Source of the DNA: Acidobacteriota bacterium
GTDB taxonomy: Bacteria; Acidobacteriota; UBA6911; RPQK01
DNA length: 5,595 bases
Reading direction: 5' to 3'
Assembly (NCBI GenBank): GCA_003819755.1
Contig: RPQK01000539.1
Location: 1-5,595 of the forward strand
The position numbers and the translations under genes are program-made. The notes under the pieces are model-generated. The model was given only the letters and a program-made list of their open reading frames with translations, searched no databases and had not been told where the DNA came from. Every line of letters begins with the position of its first letter. Position 1 is the stretch's first letter. Positions 1 to 3,765 of the stretch are shown here, one piece after another.

Positions 1-178
1 AGGAGTCAGGAGTCAGAAGTCAGGAGTCAGAAGTCAGGAGTCAGAAGTCAGGAGTCAGAAGTCAGGAATCCTAAGTCAGAATGGGACGTCAGGAATCTTG
101 GTCGTTCTTCTGACTTCTGACTTCTGACTCCTGACTTCTGACTTCTGACTTCTGACTCCTGCCTTCTGACTCCTGCCT
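1..178. repeat. Palindromic array of 7-bp repeats (agtcagg/agtcaga)
   Basis: The left arm (1-80) consists of 7-bp units alternating agtcagg and agtcaga. Nine clean units fill 4-66, one degenerate unit (aatccta) is at 67-73, and another clean unit is at 74-80. The right arm (109-178) holds ten units of the reverse complement (tctgact, cctgact, cctgcct). A 28-bp spacer (81-108) separates the arms and contains further degenerate pieces, such as gtcaggaatc, which also occurs at 61-70. Transcribed, the arms could fold into a hairpin of roughly 70 bp, with many G/A unit differences tolerated as G-U pairs. The right arm ends 2 bp from the stop codon of the leftward permease gene, so the array is the immediate 3' flank of that gene. 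The left end is cut by the window edge. Possible roles are a 3' hairpin that terminates or stabilises the transcript, or simply an expanding dispersed repeat. There are no unique spacers, so it is not a CRISPR. Confidence 0.93.
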
Positions 179-180
179 TT

Positions 181-1527
181 TCAATTGGCAAACGGCCATT
201 CCTTCTGCTTCGCCGCCATGATGAGGTAAACCACAAGTCCGGCTACGAGGGTCAGGAGCCCGAACCCGATGAAGTAAACGCCCAGCGTCGAGAAGACGTA
301 GAGGTAGCCAACGAGCGAGATGAGGGCCGGCAGAGGATAGAGCCACATTTTGAACGGCCTGTGAATATCGGGCCGGCGGGCTCGGATAAGAAAGACGGCG
401 ACAACCTGTGCCGTAAACTGGATCAGGATCCGTGCGGCCATAAGGGCCAGAATCACGTCTCCGAGGCTGAAGAAACTGGCGACAATAGCCGCGGCGCCGA
501 TCAGGAGAAGCGAGCGGTGCGGGAATTCCTTGGTGGGATGCAGCGCCGCGATCCAACGGAAGAAGATCCCATCTTGAGCGGCCGCGTACGGGACCCTGGA
601 ATAGCCGAGAAGCAGGGCATAGATCGAGGCGAAAGCGGTAACAATGATCATGCCAGCCAACAGTTGTCCGGCCCAGGGACCGTAAACGCGCTCCATGAAG
701 AGGGCACCGAGAAACTCGGACTTCATCGCCTCCCGCCAAGGAACCACACCAATAAAAACAAAAGAGATGAGGACATCGATCACCGTTACGGCCAGCACTG
801 AGAGAACGACCGCGCGGGGAATCGTCCGGCCGGGGTCTTTCACCTCTCCACCCAGATAGCAGACCTGATAGTAGCCCAAGAACAGGTACAGGACGTTCGC
901 AGTTCCCTCCCCCAACCCCTTTAAAAACTTCAAATCAATCCTGAAAGCATCGGCAGGGATGTCGAAAGCGATCTTCGGATCGAACGCGAAGATGCCGGTC
1001 AGAATCACCCAACCGGTCGTGATAATCATGACGATCCAGAGACCAAGCATGATTTTCGCAATGTCCGTAATTTTGCGGTAGAGAGCGATAATCAGAACGA
1101 CACCAATGGCTGCGGCTGCAAGCTGCATCTGAAACGCAGTCATCGAGGGCCAGAAGACCTTCAGATATTGAACGAGACCGATGTTGCCAGTCGCGATCTC
1201 GAGCGGGCCGGCGAAAAGGATCTGCCAGACGAAGAGGAAAGCCAGCATCCGTCCGAGCTTGTTCGGGCCAAATCCCTCACGGAGAAACACATAGGTTCCG
1301 CCGGAAGCCGGGAGGGCGGCGCCCAATTCGGAAACGACTAAACCGTCCGCGAGCGCGATCAGCATGCCGAGCACCCAAGCCAGATAGGAGTGCGGCCCGC
1401 CGAGAGTGACCAGGATCAACGGAATCGTGATGAAAGGGCCGATCCCCACCATGTTCGACATGTTGATGCTGGTCGCGTTGAGGAGTCCGAGACGCCTGTG
1501 CAGAGTTGGACCGGATTCGCTTGACAT
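181..1527 (-). CDS. APC-superfamily amino acid permease, 12 TM
   Basis: This is a 448-residue integral membrane protein of the amino acid-polyamine-organocation superfamily, which imports or exchanges amino acids or amines through the inner membrane. About twelve hydrophobic segments are visible, near residues 17-41, 46-70, 93-120, 132-150, 155-181, 208-226, 239-262, 284-309, 339-357, 358-382, 395-415 and 417-438. Family landmarks are the broken first helix (MVGIGPFITIP, 26-36; usually a GSGIF-like motif), SELGAALPASGG (66-77), GGEVKDPGRTIP (226-237) after helix 6, and SRVPYAAAQDG (310-320) after helix 8. Length is normal for the superfamily. The ATG at 1527 is chosen because it leaves a short cytoplasmic N-terminus before helix 1. 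No Shine-Dalgarno precedes it, but a TACAAT box does, which would fit a leaderless mRNA. The gene lies between two repeat palindromes. Substrate cannot be told from sequence; the unusual GIGP in helix 1, which normally contacts substrate, argues against copying a specificity from a well-known member. Confidence 0.93.
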   Translation of the reverse strand: MSSESGPTLHRRLGLLNATSINMSNMVGIGPFITIPLILVTLGGPHSYLAWVLGMLIALADGLVVSELGAALPASGGTYVFLREGFGPNKLGRMLAFLFVWQILFAGPLEIATGNIGLVQYLKVFWPSMTAFQMQLAAAAIGVVLIIALYRKITDIAKIMLGLWIVMIITTGWVILTGIFAFDPKIAFDIPADAFRIDLKFLKGLGEGTANVLYLFLGYYQVCYLGGEVKDPGRTIPRAVVLSVLAVTVIDVLISFVFIGVVPWREAMKSEFLGALFMERVYGPWAGQLLAGMIIVTAFASIYALLLGYSRVPYAAAQDGIFFRWIAALHPTKEFPHRSLLLIGAAAIVASFFSLGDVILALMAARILIQFTAQVVAVFLIRARRPDIHRPFKMWLYPLPALISLVGYLYVFSTLGVYFIGFGLLTLVAGLVVYLIMAAKQKEWPFAN

Positions 1528-1535
1528 TGAACCGG

Positions 1536-1564
1536 ATTGTAACAGCGAAGGGGCGGGAGGGAAA
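1536..1564 (-). promoter_or_regulatory. Possible promoter for the permease
   Basis: Read on the minus strand, TACAAT (1541 to 1536) matches five of six bases of the -10 consensus. A weak TTTCCC (1564 to 1559) lies 17 bp upstream in the -35 position. Transcription would begin around 1528-1529, one or two bases before the ATG, which would explain the missing ribosome binding site. The box lies downstream of the 1574-1632 hairpin with respect to leftward transcription, so the permease could be expressed separately from the gene behind it. The evidence is a consensus match only. Confidence 0.35.
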
Positions 1565-1573
1565 GGCTAAGAA

Positions 1574-1632
1574 GCTGACAGCTGACAGCTGACGGCTGAA
1601 CAGCGTTCAGCCGTCAGCCGTCAGCGGTCAGC
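1574..1632. repeat. Inverted repeat of 7-bp units, probable terminator hairpin
   Basis: Two 27-bp arms (1574-1600 and 1606-1632) are complementary at 25 of 27 positions around a 5-base loop (cagcg). The arms are themselves built of 7-bp units (gctgaca, gctgacg), so this is a tandem heptamer array folded back on itself. It begins 6 bp beyond the TAA of the leftward methionine-rich protein gene. Read leftward, the hairpin is followed by ttctt and then a pyrimidine-rich stretch, so it resembles an intrinsic terminator with an imperfect U-tract. It probably ends that transcript and separates it from the permease. It shares its period and its GTCAG/CTGAC core with the array at 1-178 but uses a different unit. 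Confidence 0.9.
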
Positions 1633-1638
1633 CGGGCG

Positions 1639-2361
1639 TTACCGCCTCATGAAGTCTTCCATCGTGAGCTTCTCTTGCTTCGTGTAACCTGCAGGCACCG
1701 CGTAGGTTCCCGGAGGGGCAGGTTTCGTCGTGATCTCAGTCACGGTGCTGGACGCCTTCATCTCGGATCCCATGATGTCCATCGAGACATCGGCCTTCAC
1801 CTGAAACCCCTTGATTTTCTTGAATTCTGCGACAGCGACGTCGTTCAGCCGCATGCTGGCCTTCATCGCCTGGCTGCTCAGTTTCTCGTGAACCTGCGCC
1901 CAGTCAAACGGGACGTCAGTCGTGGCCCAGACGGCCATCTTCATCTTCATCATTCCCATGTCGATGAGAATGTCGTAACCGTCGCATTTCCATTGGCCGA
2001 CCTGCTGGGTGGTCCCGGTCGGGGTCACCGTCACCTTGGTGGCTCCCATCATTTGCGCAAACTGCGGGGGAAGATACTTACTCATGTCGAGTGGCAGAGC
2101 CATCTCCAGGTAGGTCTTCCTGGTGTGGTTGATCATGTCGACCACGTTGCGGGTGGCGTCGACGACGACGGTCATTTCCTTTGCGACCGTCGCCATCTGG
2201 TCCTGGCCGATCCAGATTTCCTGGTTATCGTCCTTGGCCGGCTGGGTCTGGCCCATTGCCGTGAACGCATCGTTATGTAACGTCTGGCGGATAAGAGTGT
2301 CGGCATTGGCGAAAACCCCGGCAAACAGGGCGATCAAAAGCAATGATAAGACCTTTTTCAT
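1639..2361 (-). CDS. Secreted methionine-rich protein, possibly DUF4412/LolA-like
   Basis: This is a 240-residue exported protein of unknown function. Residues 1-20 (MKKVLSLLLIALFAGVFANA) form a clear signal peptide with an ANA signal peptidase I site. The mature part alternates short beta-type segments with polar turns. It includes a stretch of the type seen in DUF4412 proteins (VVDMINHTRKTYLEM, about 73-87) and WATTDVPFD (about 145-153). I place it there tentatively, by pattern, within the LolA-like outer-membrane/periplasmic carriers. Methionine is remarkably frequent: 20 of 220 mature residues, five of them in eight positions (DMGMMKMKM, Met 135-142). There is one cysteine (126). An open TTG start 18 bp upstream is rejected because it reads through the ribosome binding site and puts six polar residues ahead of the signal peptide. 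The gene is followed by a heptamer hairpin and is divergent from the PRC-barrel gene. Expression and secretion are likely; function is not assignable. Confidence 0.85.
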   Translation of the reverse strand: MKKVLSLLLIALFAGVFANADTLIRQTLHNDAFTAMGQTQPAKDDNQEIWIGQDQMATVAKEMTVVVDATRNVVDMINHTRKTYLEMALPLDMSKYLPPQFAQMMGATKVTVTPTGTTQQVGQWKCDGYDILIDMGMMKMKMAVWATTDVPFDWAQVHEKLSSQAMKASMRLNDVAVAEFKKIKGFQVKADVSMDIMGSEMKASSTVTEITTKPAPPGTYAVPAGYTKQEKLTMEDFMRR

Positions 2362-2364
2362 AGC

Positions 2365-2370
2365 ACCTCC
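2365..2370 (-). promoter_or_regulatory. Ribosome binding site deciding the 2361 start
   Basis: Read on the minus strand, this is GGAGGT, three bases before the ATG at 2361. The spacing is short but the match to the anti-Shine-Dalgarno sequence is strong. It selects this ATG over the in-frame TTG at 2379, whose reading would translate the site itself. Confidence 0.7.
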
Positions 2371-2386
2371 GTTTTCCAATCGAAGG

Positions 2387-2392
2387 ATGATA
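2387..2392 (-). promoter_or_regulatory. Possible -10 box for the methionine-rich protein gene
   Basis: Read on the minus strand, this is TATCAT (five of six bases of TATAAT), 25 bp ahead of the ATG, giving a leader of about 20 bases that would include GGAGGT. No convincing -35 is seen 16-18 bp upstream, so the call is weak. Confidence 0.25.
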
Positions 2393-2481
2393 CTCCAAAT
2401 AGCAGCCCGGCGCTAACAGCCCCGTTCGGAAAACCTGCGGCGGGCCGGGCTTCCCACTTCTCCGTTTTCAAACCGATCGAG

Positions 2482-2487
2482 TATGAT
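2482..2487 (+). promoter_or_regulatory. Possible -10 box for the PRC-barrel gene
   Basis: TATGAT matches five of six bases of the -10 consensus and would give a leader of about 50 bases before the ATG at 2544. The best -35 candidate (ttctcc, 2458-2463, 18-bp spacing) is poor. It lies inside the right copy of the imperfect direct repeat. Confidence 0.28.
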
Positions 2488-2530
2488 TGAAGCACAGGCT
2501 TCATGCCCCACGCACCCGTTCGCTCCGCAT

Positions 2531-2538
2531 AGGAAGGG
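2531..2538 (+). promoter_or_regulatory. Ribosome binding site deciding the 2544 start
   Basis: The purine-rich aggaaggg ends five bases before the ATG at 2544. It supports that start over the in-frame TTG at 2487, whose 19 extra residues are basic and lie outside the PRC-barrel fold. Confidence 0.6.
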
Positions 2539-2543
2539 CAGTC

Positions 2544-3104
2544 ATGGACAGAAGTACCAGGGATCTGAAACGCTTGGTGGTCCGTTGCGACGGCCAGGAA
2601 GTCGGCAAGGTCGACGATCTGTGGTTCGATGACGAGAAGTGGATGACTCGCTACCTCGTACTGCGCACCGGGACCTGGTTGATAAGCCGGCAAATCGTTA
2701 TTCCGCCGGAGACCGTCGCCCGAGTCGATTGGCAGGCGAGGACGGTCGCGATTTCGCTGAACTGTGAGGAGATACGGGAGGCCCCGACAATCGAGTCTGC
2801 CAAGCCGTCCGGTAAGCAGGGCGGGGCGAATCCCTTTCGGAGCGCAAACGACGTTATCGGTTGTCGGGTGCATGCGCGAGACGGCGACGTCGGCTACGTC
2901 GAGGACCTCGTCATCAGCGACCGCGACTGGGCGGTTGATGCCCTGGTGGTCGACACATCCAAATGGCCGGGCGGTGAGAACCTGGTGGTGTCCCCTTATC
3001 GAATCGCCCGGTTCGGATGGGACGAGCGAAAAGCCTACCTCGACATGGATCGGGACGAGATCCTCCGGAGTCCCGAGTTTCATTATTCCGGTTCCCGGCG
3101 CTAG
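2544..3104 (+). CDS. Tandem PRC-barrel domain protein
   Basis: This is a 186-residue soluble protein made of two PRC-barrel-like beta domains, at about residues 5-81 and 100-180, joined by a Ser/Gly/Lys-rich linker (82-99). The copies align: GQEVGKVDDLWFDDEKW...RYLVLRTGTW...VIPPETVARVDW in the first and GDVGYVEDLVISDRDW...DALVVDTSKW...VVSPYRIARFGW in the second. Each is followed by an acidic strand-turn that ends in an EEI or DEI element. PRC-barrels are known from the H subunit of photosynthetic reaction centres and from RimM, and occur in many uncharacterised bacterial proteins, often stress- or envelope-associated. No signal peptide or membrane segment is visible, so it is probably cytoplasmic. 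The gene stands alone: divergent from the gene on its left and separated by 75 bp and a TATAAT box from the redoxin gene on its right. There are no photosynthesis or ribosome maturation genes nearby to suggest a specific role. Confidence 0.9.
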   Translation: MDRSTRDLKRLVVRCDGQEVGKVDDLWFDDEKWMTRYLVLRTGTWLISRQIVIPPETVARVDWQARTVAISLNCEEIREAPTIESAKPSGKQGGANPFRSANDVIGCRVHARDGDVGYVEDLVISDRDWAVDALVVDTSKWPGGENLVVSPYRIARFGWDERKAYLDMDRDEILRSPEFHYSGSRR

Positions 3105-3139
3105 CTCGGAGCCGGCGATTAAGGCGAACCGGGCTGGGT

Positions 3140-3145
3140 TATAAT
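3140..3145 (+). promoter_or_regulatory. -10 box (TATAAT) ahead of the redoxin gene
   Basis: A perfect TATAAT lies in the 75-bp gap after the PRC-barrel gene. Transcription would start near 3152, leaving a leader of about 28 bases before the ATG at 3180. The -35 position (about 3117-3122, gattaa) matches the consensus poorly, so an activator or alternative sigma factor is possible. If real, it makes the redoxin and monooxygenase genes a two-gene operon separate from the PRC-barrel gene. Confidence 0.42.
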
Positions 3146-3179
3146 TCTTGTTAACGTCGTCCTTGGTCTTGAATTTCCG

Positions 3180-3758
3180 ATGAACCGGTTGCTCCTCTGG
3201 CTGTTCGCCTTGACTCAGGCATTCACGCTCGCCCGCGGATCCGGCGAGCAGATCGAGTTGCGTGACCCTGAAGGCCGCGTAGTGAGTCCCCTGAGAGAAA
3301 GCGACGTCCGCGCCAGCGTTTTCATTTTCACGCGCACCGATTGCCCGATATCTAACCGCTATGCGCCCGAACTACGGCGTCTGTATTCCAAGTTCGCCGG
3401 CCGTAGGATCGCTTTCTGGTTGGTGTACCCGGGGCATAAGGTATCGCCGGCGGGCATCCAAGCCCACCTGAAGGAGTACGCGTACCCTCTCCCGGCCCTC
3501 CAGGATCCCGATCACAGACTCGTCAAACTGACCGGAGTCCGTGTCACTCCTGAAGTTGCTGTTTTCGCCGGAAGTGGAGCCAAGGCACATCTGGTTTACC
3601 ACGGTCGAATCGACGATCGCTTCGAGGACTTCGGGAAATCACGTCCGACCGCGACCCGGCACGAGCTCGAGGATGTCCTTCAGGCCATCCTGGACGGGAG
3701 CCCGATCGCCACGTCCGAGGCCCCAGCGGTCGGCTGCTTCATCGCGGATCTGGAGTAA
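3180..3758 (+). CDS. Secreted thioredoxin-fold redoxin with single-Cys CPIS site
   Basis: This 192-residue protein has an N-terminal export signal (about residues 1-20, MNRLLLWLFALTQAFTLARG) followed by a thioredoxin-like domain. After strand VFIFTRT, the active-site loop reads DCPISNRYAPEL: Cys55 is at the first position of a CXXC site and the second is Ser58, so a classical dithiol is absent. The expected cis-proline is Pro124 in GVRVTPEVAVF (119-129). The C-terminal part, GRIDDRFEDFGKSRPTATRHEL (142-163) and AVGCFIADL (183-191), matches my memory of a redoxin subfamily common in Acidobacteriota and Planctomycetota. The only other cysteine is Cys186 in that tail, which could act as resolving cysteine or metal ligand. 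It sits 7 bp before the heme/copper monooxygenase gene and is probably co-transcribed with it. Candidate roles are reducing or metallating its neighbour, or peroxide/thiol chemistry. No Shine-Dalgarno is evident; the ATG is chosen for the signal peptide. Confidence 0.9.
   Translation: MNRLLLWLFALTQAFTLARGSGEQIELRDPEGRVVSPLRESDVRASVFIFTRTDCPISNRYAPELRRLYSKFAGRRIAFWLVYPGHKVSPAGIQAHLKEYAYPLPALQDPDHRLVKLTGVRVTPEVAVFAGSGAKAHLVYHGRIDDRFEDFGKSRPTATRHELEDVLQAILDGSPIATSEAPAVGCFIADLE
3752..3755 (+). promoter_or_regulatory. Ribosome binding site inside the redoxin stop region
   Basis: GGAG overlaps the last redoxin codons and precedes the ATG at 3766 by ten bases. This suggests translational coupling of the two genes. 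The alternative start at 3778 has only a GGGG too close to it (3773-3776). Confidence 0.4.
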
Positions 3759-3765
3759 ACCGAGG

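Larger units (their letters stand above)
2367..2487. repeat. Imperfect direct repeat at both ends of the divergent intergenic region
   Basis: The ten bases ctccgttttc occur at 2367-2376 and again at 2460-2469. Both copies are followed by a TCGA and then a gatgat/tatgat element (copies 2367-2391 and 2460-2487, with a 3-4 bp length difference). The left copy overlaps the minus-strand ribosome binding site. It may be a relic of a small duplication, a shared regulatory site, or chance. Confidence 0.3.

Noticed and set aside
1..178. CRISPR array
   Set aside because: Units are 7 bp, contiguous and inverted halfway; there are no spacers or cas genes.
48..236. 62-codon frame consisting mostly of SQKSEVRSQ-type repeats
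   Set aside because: It is simply the translation of the heptamer array; a 7-bp unit opens all frames and there is no ribosome binding site.
89..739. 216-codon open frame on the minus strand reading through the repeat array and the permease
   Set aside because: It is out of frame with a well-supported transporter, is rich in Arg/Pro/Ser without any domain, and its tail is translated repeat units (RSQKSEVRSQ).
1675..2280. 201-codon + strand frame rich in His
   Set aside because: It is antisense to the signal-peptide protein; His richness arises from reading Met/Asp codons (ATG, GAC) in complement.
2358..3083. 241-codon minus-strand frame opposite the PRC-barrel gene
   Set aside because: It is the shadow of a GC-rich coding sequence, with no recognisable domain, and it overlaps the start of the methionine-rich protein gene.
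3105..3135. Terminator hairpin after the PRC-barrel gene (agccgg ... ccgggct)
   Set aside because: The stem is short with a bulge and a large loop, and no U-tract follows; too weak to call.
3541..3765. Upstream extension of the monooxygenase frame into the redoxin gene
   Set aside because: The extra 75 residues overlap a supported gene in another frame, are Arg/Ser/Pro-rich, and would bury the export signal.
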